In this document: in pieces, positions 1 to 7,841 of the stretch
Layout of the letters: every line of letters begins with the position of its first letter
How positions within the stretch are numbered: position 1 is the stretch's first letter
DNA from: Theionarchaea archaeon
GTDB taxonomy: Archaea > Methanobacteriota_B > Thermococci > Methanofastidiosales > SZ-28-30
NCBI GenBank assembly: GCA_018992685.1
Contig: JACVGT010000005.1
Coordinates: 1-42,720, forward strand
Reading direction: 5' to 3'
Length of the DNA stretch: 42,720 bases
The notes under the pieces: generated by a model
Databases searched by the model: none
What the model was told of the DNA's origin: nothing
What the model saw: only the letters and a program-made list of their open reading frames with translations
Program-made: the position numbers and the translations under genes

Positions 1-168
1 CGTCTTTTGCACAGCCATACACAGATCACGGAATGGTTGTTGGAGTGCAGGTCGGAGGAGACATACAATTCAGTTCAAGGTGGAATCCTTGCAGCCCTGG
101 TGACTGTGTTTCTCGTGGATCACCAAAAGTCCTCAGCTCGAGATAACTTTTTTAATCCATATTCTCAC

Positions 169-708
169 ATGAGGTTCATGATTCTATCATTAGAAGGTAG
201 GACTCCTCACATAGATGAAACAGCCTTCATAGCGAAAAATGCAACAGTGGTGGGAGATGTGATCGTTGGAGCTCATTCCAGTATTTGGCCGGGAGCCGTT
301 TTGCGGGGTGATCTCTCTTCCATCACCATTGGAAAATATAGCAGTATACAGGATAACTGCGTTATTCATGTCGAAGGAACATTCGATCCGGAGGATGCTG
401 GAGTTCCAACAGTTATCGGCAACTACTGTACCATAGGACACGGAGCAGTACTCCATGGGTGTCGCATTCAGGATAGAGCTTTGGTGGGCGCCATGGCAGT
501 CATCTTCAATAATGCGACGGTAGGAGAAGGTTCTATCATAGGAATGGGGTCCGTGATTCCTGATGACAAGGAAATTGCAGCCCGAAAGGTCGTCGTGGGA
601 ATTCCTGGCCGGGCGGTACGAGATGTCACAGAGGAAGAATGGAAGAGATCAAAAGCTCATGCGCTCCTGTACGCTGAGCTTGCTGAGAAGTACCAGCGCA
701 TTCTCTGA
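169..708 (+). CDS. Gamma-class carbonic anhydrase-like protein (left-handed beta-helix)
   Basis: A 179-residue protein built of hexapeptide repeats typical of the left-handed beta-helix of gamma carbonic anhydrases (Cam/CamH/YrdA family). The three expected metal-binding histidines are visible: His67 in CVIHVEG, and His91 and His96 in IGHGAVLHGC. The family forms trimers with metal sites between subunits; some members hydrate CO2 and others have no proven activity, so catalysis is inferred. A C-terminal helix (about 154-179) closes the coil. The frame is open to the window edge, but the ATG at 169 gives the usual family length and puts the N-terminus just before the first repeat; the ATG at 178 is an alternative. 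It stands alone, with about 340 bases before the next gene. Confidence 0.85.
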   Translation: MRFMILSLEGRTPHIDETAFIAKNATVVGDVIVGAHSSIWPGAVLRGDLSSITIGKYSSIQDNCVIHVEGTFDPEDAGVPTVIGNYCTIGHGAVLHGCRIQDRALVGAMAVIFNNATVGEGSIIGMGSVIPDDKEIAARKVVVGIPGRAVRDVTEEEWKRSKAHALLYAELAEKYQRIL

Positions 709-1048
709 TACCTCTGTTCCAGTCTGCTGAGCGACCTATCTACAGATGCTGCTGAAGGGAGAAGTCATTTCTTGAACTTCTTCTTTCCTTTATTATTCAG
801 AATGTCCGGAAACGATGGAATCTTGTGAGATTCGTGAAAACGATTATAAACCCTCCAACCTGATCACTTCCCTCGCAGAGAAATAAGAAGTGATCTTCCT
901 ATCATTGCAATATCGGCAAACGGTTTGGCGAGATCCGTCAAAAAAAAGATAGCGGATTTTGATAAGTTGTAGAATTTACGAATGGAGCGAAAGATTTATA
1001 TAGGAGTTCGCACATTTCACAATTATAAGTTCACTTGAGGTGAAACCT
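709..1048 (+). promoter_or_regulatory. Intergenic region with hairpin and SOR-like gene promoter
   Basis: No convincing gene is present. A perfect 9-bp inverted repeat, GATCACTTC (862-870) and GAAGTGATC (887-895), is separated by 16 bases. A TATA-like GATTATAAA lies just upstream (842-850), so a short structured RNA or an operator is possible. The promoter of the next gene is clear: TTTATATA at 995-1002, followed by a GAGGTGA ribosome binding site at 1037-1043. Confidence 0.6.
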
Positions 1049-1777
1049 ATGAAGAGAGCAATCATTTTAGTCATGGTAGGTCTTGCACTGTCGCTGATTC
1101 CAGTCTATGCTGGAGTTCCCATAGTGCAGATACAAGCACCCAGGCAGGTTACCGCAGGAGATGAGATCACACTGAAGATCATGATCACCCACGAAGCAAA
1201 TGACAGTGACCATCACATAAATTATGTGTGGCTTTACCAGAATGACAGGATAGTCAAGGAATGGGTATGGACAGTGAGCGATTTCATCACGGAAGATCAG
1301 TTTACGCTGGAATACACCACTGTCCTGAACGAAGACACAGTATTCATTGCTAAGGCTCATTGTACCCTGCACGGAGACAAGAAGATCACGTTCAAAATTG
1401 AAGCAGCGCCCTACGTCGAGATACCCAAGGCGATCGTTGTGGCTAATGACATCGACTTCAGCAGAGCAAGTTCTCTGGTGGGGTTCCTGGAGGACAACGG
1501 ATTCGAGGTTATCAGGGTCACAGCCTCGAATTTTGAAGAATATAAGTCGGAAGAGCTCATAATTATCCTGGGAGGTGCCGATGCTCTTGACGGAATCGGA
1601 GCGATTGTGAGATCTGTCCTTGACGAGAGAGAACAGGAACTAACACGGCTAGGAATACGTTACTTCACTGAAATTGATGTGTGGGCTCCCAATCAGAGAG
1701 TTTTCATCTTTTCCGGAAGGGACAGAGATGAAACCAGGGAAGCACATACACAGCACAGAGGCAAGATCTTAGAATAA
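1049..1777 (+). CDS. Exported superoxide-reductase-like domain fused to S-layer-type domain
   Basis: A 242-residue exported protein. Residues 1-21 form a signal peptide (MKRAIILVMVGLALSLIPVY). Residues 30-120 resemble the iron domain of superoxide reductase (desulfoferrodoxin/neelaredoxin): THEANDSDHHINYVWLY recalls the family's HPNTPEHHI segment (candidate ligands His48, His55/56), and HCTLHG supplies Cys105 and His108. The N-terminal His ligand of neelaredoxins is not seen, so the site may be reduced or altered. Residues 127-242 resemble the S-layer/cell-wall-binding domain of archaeal surface proteins (IIILGGADA and FSGRDRDETREA); the S-layer fragment at the right edge of the window carries the similar AGADRDATREA. 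It probably acts outside the membrane, in oxidative-stress defence or metal binding; activity is inferred. ATG 1049 is chosen for its GAGGTGA site 6 bases upstream. Confidence 0.7.
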   Translation: MKRAIILVMVGLALSLIPVYAGVPIVQIQAPRQVTAGDEITLKIMITHEANDSDHHINYVWLYQNDRIVKEWVWTVSDFITEDQFTLEYTTVLNEDTVFIAKAHCTLHGDKKITFKIEAAPYVEIPKAIVVANDIDFSRASSLVGFLEDNGFEVIRVTASNFEEYKSEELIIILGGADALDGIGAIVRSVLDEREQELTRLGIRYFTEIDVWAPNQRVFIFSGRDRDETREAHTQHRGKILE

Positions 1778-1778
1778 G

Positions 1779-1835
1779 TTTTCATTTTTTTCATTTTTTG
1801 ATATTTCTTTATTCTTCTCGTGTTCTTTTTTGCAG
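1779..1835 (+). terminator. T-rich terminator after SOR-like gene
   Basis: Several runs of five to seven T residues follow immediately after the stop codon, as expected of archaeal intrinsic termination. Confidence 0.6.
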
Positions 1836-1976
1836 ACTGGGGTCAAATAGAAATTCCAGTCAAAGAGTCTCTCAGTTATCAGGTACAGAAGCAGTACCTG
1901 GCACAGGACCCATGCTGGTTGTGATATTCCTAAAATGTGTACAGTACTTCCTTCTATTTAGAACAGCTGTTCAGTT

Positions 1977-2017
1977 GAAACCTTTATATAGAACCTATAT
2001 ATGTAGACTTGATATAT
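1977..2017 (+). promoter_or_regulatory. padR operon promoter and probable operator
   Basis: A TATA box (CTTTATATA, 1982-1990) sits about 30 bases before the ATG at 2018. The 15-mer GAAACCTTTATATAG (1977-1991) is repeated exactly at the promoter of the RND exporter (11197-11211). A TATGTAG element (2000-2006) lies over the likely transcription start and also occurs there. PadR proteins commonly bind ATGT/ACAT-type inverted repeats, so autoregulation is a reasonable inference. Confidence 0.55.
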
Positions 2018-2317
2018 ATGTTGTCATTCCACGAGAACCTCATATTGATGATGCTGGCCCCCCGAGAGATGTACGGGTATGAAATAATGAAAAGTCTGGG
2101 GGAACTCACCACAGGCATTTATGAGCCTAAATCAGGTACCTTGTACCCAGCATTGAAACGACTGGAAAAGAAAGGGTTCATCTCCAGTGAAATTAAGGAC
2201 GTAGAAGGCAACAGAATCAAATATTATAGGATCACGGAAAAAGGAAAAGGAAGGCTGGAGCGATTATGGACCATGATTTCCAGGATTGAGGATTTCAGAT
2301 CAAAGATAAAAGTTTAG
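2018..2317 (+). CDS. PadR-family transcriptional regulator
   Basis: A 99-residue winged-helix protein with the PadR N-terminal signature: MYGYEIMKSLGE, followed by GTLYPALKRLEKKGFISSE and the wing YYRITEKGKGRL. It has only a short C-terminal helix for dimerisation, like the small PadR/LmrR class that controls multidrug exporters and responds to lipophilic ligands. It is first in a tight operon: its stop lies 8 bases before the exported CARDB-like protein, followed by an FtsX permease and its ATPase, so it very likely regulates this exporter. ATG 2018 is chosen over the TTG at 2009 because it gives a nearly leaderless message from the TATA box at 1982. Confidence 0.9.
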   Translation: MLSFHENLILMMLAPREMYGYEIMKSLGELTTGIYEPKSGTLYPALKRLEKKGFISSEIKDVEGNRIKYYRITEKGKGRLERLWTMISRIEDFRSKIKV

Positions 2318-2325
2318 GTGCTAAC

Positions 2326-3618
2326 ATGAAGAAAGTTTTCGCACTTTGGGTGACCTTCGTCTTTCTGACAAGTTTCGTTTCTGCCGAATCACCCTTCAAG
2401 ATAATAGCCACGGTGCCTCCTTTTGTGAGACCTGGCGATGAGAATGTCACAATCCAAGTAACGGTAACGCTGGAGAGTGGGGAATATGATGATGTCGAGG
2501 TGGAGCTGATTCTGCCCAGATTCTTCTCTGCGTCCAAACAGGGCTCAGATACCTTTCACCTGGGTGATATGAGTACCACTGACATCTTGAAGCCCCCCAT
2601 TGGGGCTTGTGTGTTCCAGGTTGATGTTTCTCCTGATGCAGTGTATGGAGATTATGTCGTCCAAACCTATATCAGGACCAAGAGCGGCTCGTTTCTGGAT
2701 AGTTTCACCATTCATGTGGTGGGACAAACTCTCATTGAAATAACTCAGGTGGTTTCATCTGAGGAACCTGTGGAACCTGGCCACGATTTTCAGATAGACA
2801 TTACTGTGAAGAATGTGGGTTCCAACGCGGTAAAGTGGATAAAGGTCATACTGGTTCCCAATCCGGGAATTCAGGGGGACATGTCCGTTCAATCGGCAAG
2901 TCAGCTCTCTCAGATGACCACGTCACAGGAAACCACGGTGATCATCCCCATTTCTTCTGACCTGGAACGGGTATTCAAGGAGATATTGCCTGGAAGGAGT
3001 GTGACAGCCTCCTATGCTCTCTCGGTGGGAGCTGATGCAGAATCCAGAAATTATGCTATGACAGTCTCTCTGGTCTATCAGGATGAGACAGGGATGGTAA
3101 GTACAGAGACTCGCACCATTGGCATAAAAATCCAGGGAAAACCCCGCCTGGAACTCCAGGGAATCGAGGTGGATCCCCCAGTCCCGTACCAGGGAGAAGA
3201 AGCTGTCATTTCAATTACTCTGGAAAACAATGGGACTGGAGATGCCAGATCGGTCAGAGTTGACCTCAACTCCGTGCTCGGAAAATATACCAGCTTCATT
3301 GGCACGATGAAGAGGAATGAGAATAATGCCGCCGTCTTCAAGATATTGATTCCAGAGGACCAGGAGAAATTCCCTGAAAACATCATGAACAATCTACTGA
3401 ACAGAACCCAGACACATACCTACGATCTAACCATACAGGTGTACTACGAAGACGCAGACGGGAATCCAAAGGGATTTGCTGAAGGCTGGGACTTGATGAC
3501 ACGAGCAAAATACGAGAAGACCATTTTCTATGTCCTGGGAGGAGCAGTGCTTCTACTCATTATCGCGGTGTGGAGATTGCAGAGCAGACGGCAGCTGAAA
3601 GCGCTTGAAGAGGAGTAG
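2326..3618 (+). CDS. Exported CARDB-like subunit of ABC exporter, C-terminal membrane anchor
   Basis: A 430-residue protein with a signal peptide (residues 1-20, ending near FVSAES), a long extracellular part, and one C-terminal transmembrane helix (about 396-415, FYVLGGAVLLLIIAVW) followed by a basic tail. The outer part looks like repeated beta-sandwich CARDB/NEW3 or COG1361-type domains: recurring VTVTLESGEYDDVEVEL-like strands, VKNVGSNAVKWIKVIL and LENNGTGDARSVRVDL. In archaea and some bacteria such proteins lie beside MacB-type ABC exporters and probably act as an external accessory or substrate-binding part, replacing the periplasmic adaptor. It starts 8 bases after padR and is followed 29 bases later by the permease, so all four genes form one operon. 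Substrate unknown. Confidence 0.75.
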   Translation: MKKVFALWVTFVFLTSFVSAESPFKIIATVPPFVRPGDENVTIQVTVTLESGEYDDVEVELILPRFFSASKQGSDTFHLGDMSTTDILKPPIGACVFQVDVSPDAVYGDYVVQTYIRTKSGSFLDSFTIHVVGQTLIEITQVVSSEEPVEPGHDFQIDITVKNVGSNAVKWIKVILVPNPGIQGDMSVQSASQLSQMTTSQETTVIIPISSDLERVFKEILPGRSVTASYALSVGADAESRNYAMTVSLVYQDETGMVSTETRTIGIKIQGKPRLELQGIEVDPPVPYQGEEAVISITLENNGTGDARSVRVDLNSVLGKYTSFIGTMKRNENNAAVFKILIPEDQEKFPENIMNNLLNRTQTHTYDLTIQVYYEDADGNPKGFAEGWDLMTRAKYEKTIFYVLGGAVLLLIIAVWRLQSRRQLKALEEE

Positions 3619-3647
3619 ACCAGCAACAAAATCAAGAAAGGGATACT

Positions 3648-4769
3648 ATGGATATGCTGGAGATTGTGGTTAATAATGTCATGAGACGGAAAGCGCGAAC
3701 CATCTTGACACTGTTGGGGATTTCCCTCGGGGTGGCTGCAATTGTCACCCTGGTTTCACTGTCTGTGGGACTCAAATCCAACGCGATGGACATTATGGGA
3801 AAGGTGGCAGGAGACATTACTGTCATGGAAGAAGGTCAGATGTTCACCATGAGCAACCTTACTGAAGATGTTATGGGTCAGATTCAAAATATCAGCGGGG
3901 TTCAGATGGTGGCTCCCACTGTGATGCTTATGGACATGAGCAGAGGGTTCAATACTGTAGGAACAGATGCCAGGGGTGTGGACCCGGGCCTTGAAGAACG
4001 CTTTTCCTCCAGTTCCTGGGATATCATAGAGGGTCGTCCAATACGGAGTTCTGACTCATCCAATACCATGGCAGGCGTCGTTCTGGCAGATCAGCTTGAT
4101 CTCAGAGTGGGTGAGACGATAGAATACATGGGGGAGGAATTCAGAGTTGTGGGCATTATCTCCTTTGGGAATACCCTCCTGGATCAGGCGTATTACATCA
4201 ATATTGACACTGCACGGAGAATTGCGAACAGGCCTTCAGACTACATCAACATGATAAGAGTCAAAGTGTCAACCCCAGGAACAGAAGAAGAGGTTGCCAA
4301 GAGAATTAATTTGACTGTTCCGGGTGTGGAAGCCCGATCGTCAGAAGTAATGTCTGAACAGGTTGGGGATTTCTTGGATATTATTGGAAAAGTCACCTGG
4401 GCCATTTCTGCTCTGGCTGCCATTGTGGGCGGGGTGGGGATTGCCAACACAATGTTGATGTCTGTTATCGAGAGAACCAAAGAGATCGGACTGTTGAAAG
4501 CAGTGGGCTGGTCCAATGCCGATGTTATGAAAACGGTCCTTTTAGAAGGACTGATTCTTGGGTTCCTTGGCGGAATTATTGGAGTGGGGCTGGGATATGG
4601 GGCCCTAGTGGTGGTGAGGAATGAGGTTCCTGGATTTGCAGGTGAGATTACTGTCCTCCTGATTGCTGAAGCTATGATTTTTGCCATATCTCTGGGTGTC
4701 GTTGGCGGTCTCTACCCCGCTTACAGAGCAGCGAATCTGAATCCAGTGGTTGCACTCAAGACGGAGTGA
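3648..4769 (+). CDS. MacB/FtsX-type ABC transporter permease
   Basis: A 373-residue permease of the type VII ABC (MacB/LolCE/FtsX) superfamily. One N-terminal transmembrane helix (about 17-40) follows a short amphipathic segment (VVNNVMRRKARTILTLLGI, a hallmark of the family). A large extracellular domain (about 45-240) comes next, then three C-terminal helices (about 245-270, 298-325 and 337-362), with VGGVGIANTMLMSVIERTKE between the domain and the last helices. These systems transduce ATP hydrolysis into movement outside the membrane, often for drug, peptide or lipid efflux. The gene lies between the CARDB-like accessory protein and the ATPase, 4 bases before the latter. Confidence 0.92.
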   Translation: MDMLEIVVNNVMRRKARTILTLLGISLGVAAIVTLVSLSVGLKSNAMDIMGKVAGDITVMEEGQMFTMSNLTEDVMGQIQNISGVQMVAPTVMLMDMSRGFNTVGTDARGVDPGLEERFSSSSWDIIEGRPIRSSDSSNTMAGVVLADQLDLRVGETIEYMGEEFRVVGIISFGNTLLDQAYYINIDTARRIANRPSDYINMIRVKVSTPGTEEEVAKRINLTVPGVEARSSEVMSEQVGDFLDIIGKVTWAISALAAIVGGVGIANTMLMSVIERTKEIGLLKAVGWSNADVMKTVLLEGLILGFLGGIIGVGLGYGALVVVRNEVPGFAGEITVLLIAEAMIFAISLGVVGGLYPAYRAANLNPVVALKTE

Positions 4770-4773
4770 TTCC

Positions 4774-5439
4774 ATGATCGAGGCAATTAACCTGAAGAAA
4801 TACTATAAGATGGGGCCCGTTGTGGTGAAAGCCCTCAATGGGGTCAACATGAGAGTGGAGAATGGCGAATTCGTATCTATCATGGGGCCATCAGGGTCTG
4901 GGAAATCAACATTATTGAATTTGCTGGGAGCTCTGGATAAGCCTTCTTCAGGCACGGTCTTCTTTGATGGGATTGACCTATCACGTGTGGATGAAGCAGT
5001 ACTGTACAGGTTGAGGAGGAAGAAGGTCGGGTTTGTGTTTCAGTCCTTCAATTTGATCCCTACCCTGAGTGCGATTGAGAATGTTCTGATTCCATTAGTT
5101 CCCACAGGCACTCCAAAGATGAGGGGATACAGAAAAGCCAAGGAACTGCTTGAGACTGTGGGGCTGGAAAAGAGAATGCTGCACAAACCTTCAGAGATGT
5201 CAGGAGGAGAGCAACAACGGGTTGCTATGGCCAGAGCACTGGTTAATGATCCGTCCATAATTCTGGCTGATGAACCCACAGGGAATGTCGATTCGCGGAC
5301 GGGCAAAGAGATCATGAGCCTGCTCAGTGATTTGAACCAGCGTATGGGGACAACCTTGATTGTGGTGACACATGATCCTGAAATTGGGAAGGCAACTCAG
5401 AGGACCATCCAGTTGAAAGATGGGAAGATCGTGGATTGA
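4774..5439 (+). CDS. MacB/LolD-type ABC transporter ATPase
   Basis: A 221-residue ABC ATPase, partner of the preceding permease. Walker A GPSGSGKST is at 38-46, the Q-loop FVFQSFNL at 88-95, the signature MSGGEQQRVAMARAL at 142-156, Walker B IILADEPTGNVD at 162-173, and the H-loop VVTHD near 200. ADEPTGN is characteristic of the LolD/MacB group. The ATG at 4774 follows the permease stop by 4 bases. Its stop codon (5437-5439) directly abuts the stop of the convergent trm5 gene with no spacer. Confidence 0.95.
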   Translation: MIEAINLKKYYKMGPVVVKALNGVNMRVENGEFVSIMGPSGSGKSTLLNLLGALDKPSSGTVFFDGIDLSRVDEAVLYRLRRKKVGFVFQSFNLIPTLSAIENVLIPLVPTGTPKMRGYRKAKELLETVGLEKRMLHKPSEMSGGEQQRVAMARALVNDPSIILADEPTGNVDSRTGKEIMSLLSDLNQRMGTTLIVVTHDPEIGKATQRTIQLKDGKIVD

Positions 5440-6396
5440 CTAGGCTGTGGACAGATCAATTCGGTACATGTCCATATCTGGAGCATATGACTTTACTGTC
5501 GTCAGATTCATGATGTGTACATTCTGTCCTAAATTCTGGCTGAGCGAATGTATTCTCTGACATTCTTTTTCAATATCTGATGTAATACAGTAGTAATGGA
5601 TGATTCTTCCGTGAGAGAGGGCTTTTGGCAGGAATTCAAAAGCATTTTGGGGCAGATTCATGATGACTCGATCTGCACATTCAAGGTGGGTTATCTCTTC
5701 TCCAGCATCACCCAGAATAGGGATTATTCTGTTTGCCTTGTTTAAGACAATATTGTCTTTTAGAAGCTCGATGGCCCTGGCATTGATGTCAATTGCATAT
5801 ATTATTTTGGGTTGCGAATGCTTGGCAATCATGATAGAAAAAGGACCAACTCCGCAGAACATGTCAATGACCACCTCTCCTGGGCTGACCTTCTGGGCAA
5901 TTCTCCGCCTTTCTGTGGACAAGCGTGGATTGAAGTAGACGTGTTCAATATCCACCTTGAATAGAATTCCGTATTCCTTGTGGATTGTCACGGTTTTTTC
6001 TTCCCCCAGAAGATGTTCAAAGGTCCGCGTACGCAGAGGCCCTGAGATTCTGGAGGTCTTTCCCACAACGGTGTGAACTGAGCTGCGGCTCAACAAGATT
6101 GAAGCAATCTCCATCTTTTTGTCTTCCAGCTCTTCTGGTATGTCTACGACAGCAATGTCCCCGATAATGTCAAAGCTCTTCAACCCAAATCGACCGAGGG
6201 ATTCAGGAGCGGATGGACTCTCTTGAAAATCCATCTCCACCATGTCGTATCCAGGAACTTCTCTTTTCACTGGAAAGTATAAGAATCCCTCATCTCTCTC
6301 AATCTTGTAGCCTTTTACAAGGATGTTTTCTTCCACGAGGGACTTTCGAATTGATTCACCTTCACGCTTGGGCACTTTAAGTCCTCTCATTGGCAT
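5440..6396 (-). CDS. trm5: tRNA (guanine(37)-N1)-methyltransferase Trm5
   Basis: A 318-residue class I methyltransferase matching archaeal Trm5, which uses S-adenosylmethionine to make m1G37 next to the anticodon and so prevents +1 frameshifting. The D1 domain is at the N-terminus (MPMRGLKVPKREGESIRKSL onward). D2 (about 90-150) contains RISGPLRTRTFEHLLG. The D3 Rossmann domain has motif I VIDMFCGVGPFSIMIA, an acidic AIDIN, and NLPQNAFEFL, the Trm5 NLP motif used in catalysis. The TATA-like TTATTAAA at 6412-6419 supports a leaderless start at 6396 (MPMRGLK) or 6390 (MRGLK); more upstream codons in the frame would lie over the promoter. Transcribed alone, convergent with the ABC exporter operon. 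Confidence 0.93.
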   Translation of the reverse strand: MPMRGLKVPKREGESIRKSLVEENILVKGYKIERDEGFLYFPVKREVPGYDMVEMDFQESPSAPESLGRFGLKSFDIIGDIAVVDIPEELEDKKMEIASILLSRSSVHTVVGKTSRISGPLRTRTFEHLLGEEKTVTIHKEYGILFKVDIEHVYFNPRLSTERRRIAQKVSPGEVVIDMFCGVGPFSIMIAKHSQPKIIYAIDINARAIELLKDNIVLNKANRIIPILGDAGEEITHLECADRVIMNLPQNAFEFLPKALSHGRIIHYYCITSDIEKECQRIHSLSQNLGQNVHIMNLTTVKSYAPDMDMYRIDLSTA

Positions 6397-6729
6397 GCTG
6401 TAGCATCCGGGCTTTAATAAGGTTCCTCTCCTCGCCAAGTTCAAAGCCCCTTTTCTCAGGCTCTCCTTTCAGGCAAGAATCAGGCTCCCTTTTGATCACC
6501 TGCATCCCTTTGGAGAACAATCCACAGAGTGAGGGAGACCACGTCGCCGATGCCAACCTTCTCAGGGACTTCTTCTATTTGAGGGAAATGCGTCAACAAG
6601 AACTCAACGAATGGTGCTAGCTGTGTTGTTCCAAATAGTGTTGGCAGCTCATACCCACCTAACAAGACAGATCAGTGATTCTTTTTGCGTCATCATTAGA
6701 TTCTTATTTGGTGCTTTCCTCATGAGCTC
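6397..6729. other. Divergent intergenic region, no certain gene
   Basis: This holds the trm5 promoter at its left end and, at the right, a weak TATA-like stretch (about 6698-6706) for the next plus-strand gene. A short minus-strand open frame (6480-6665) has a TTG start and no recognisable motif. I could not support it as a gene. Confidence 0.4.
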
Positions 6730-7695
6730 ATGAAAGCCATACTCGTTCTTCTTGAAGGCACCATATGTGACACACGTCCCAGGCATCATCTTGGCATTGG
6801 AACACCTGAGTTCTACCAGCGTGAGGAGATGCTGAAAGATCCTGCAGTGCCTGGAAGTGTTCAGTGTTTACAGGAGCTCTCGCAGTCCTATGCCATGGTC
6901 TATTTAGGAGCAAGGCCGGCGTCCACCCTTCAGTATACCGAAGAATGGTTGAAGAACATGGGATTCCCGGAAGGACCTGTCTATCTAGGTGAAACTCATG
7001 AAGAAAGACGAATTCTGGTACGAGATTTGAAAGAGAAGTTCACGTTCATTGCTGGCATTGGTGATCGATGGGACGATAACGAGTACCACACAGAGATTGG
7101 ATGCCTGAGTATTATCCTGGAAGAATTTAGGGGAAACTGGGCAGCAGTTCCAGAACGCATTACCACCTATGAACGTAATGAGAGGATCAAGAACAATGAG
7201 ATTCACCTCAAGGGAAAAGTTGAAGGCCTTTCCAGGACACTTCCTCTTCTTCACTCCAAGTATGGGGATGAGATGTGGGAGACGTACTTTGACGGGATTT
7301 TTGAGATGTTTGAGAATTCTCGAGAAACACGAAGGAAAGAAGATCTGGAATCTCTGGCAGAAAACGGATTCAATCCCGCTGATTTAAGAGACGTTGCCAA
7401 ATGGTATGACAAGCTCAACAAAGACTGGAGAAGTAATCCCATTTATGGTCTGCAGGAACCAGAAATAGAAGCTACCGAGTCCCGCTGCACAATAAGAGTG
7501 AGCCGTTGCAGGCATGCTGAACTCTGGAAAGAGTGTGGGCACCCTGAGATTGGGTACCAGATCCACTGTCGTCCTGACAGGACATGGTTGGACCGCCCTG
7601 CATGGAATCCAAAGGTACGGTTTGAACAGCCAAAGACCTTGATGCAGGGTGATGATTCCTGTTTGTTCATTCTATATCTCCCAGAGGAGGAATAG
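6730..7695 (+). CDS. Degenerate HAD-like domain fused to ATC hydrolase-like domain
   Basis: A 321-residue two-domain protein. Residues 1-145 have the layout of a HAD phosphatase but lack its nucleophile: the usual DxDGT reads LVLLEGTICDTRP (residues 5-17). Motif II survives as VYLGARPAS (57-65) and motif IV as GIGDRWDDNEYH (109-120). Phosphatase activity is therefore unlikely. Residues about 160-321 resemble the L-2-amino-thiazoline-4-carboxylate hydrolase family: CRHAELWKECGHPEIGYQIHC and the conserved end KTLMQGDDSCLFILYLP. That family hydrolyses a cyclic cysteine precursor in bacteria, but many archaeal members have no known substrate. It stands alone. The ATG at 6730 is the first in frame after stop codons. 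Confidence 0.65.
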   Translation: MKAILVLLEGTICDTRPRHHLGIGTPEFYQREEMLKDPAVPGSVQCLQELSQSYAMVYLGARPASTLQYTEEWLKNMGFPEGPVYLGETHEERRILVRDLKEKFTFIAGIGDRWDDNEYHTEIGCLSIILEEFRGNWAAVPERITTYERNERIKNNEIHLKGKVEGLSRTLPLLHSKYGDEMWETYFDGIFEMFENSRETRRKEDLESLAENGFNPADLRDVAKWYDKLNKDWRSNPIYGLQEPEIEATESRCTIRVSRCRHAELWKECGHPEIGYQIHCRPDRTWLDRPAWNPKVRFEQPKTLMQGDDSCLFILYLPEEE

Positions 7696-7841
7696 GATAT
7701 CCTCGATGGAATTTCCAGGATTCTACCTGTACGGGAGTCACGCACTTGATACAGCTCTGAACGTGATCTGAAAGGGTTCTCTTACTTCCAGATGAGAATT
7801 CTATCTGAATACAGTCTGTGGTCTCGTGATGTGAGGTGTGT

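Noticed and set aside
1-168. Open frame upstream of the carbonic-anhydrase-like ATG
   Set aside because: It runs to the window edge but has no family similarity, and the beta-helix domain starts at 169; read-through of non-coding DNA is simpler.
6480-6665. Minus-strand frame of 61 codons between trm5 and the HAD-like gene
   Set aside because: TTG start, no ribosome binding site, no motif, and it spans the trm5 promoter region.
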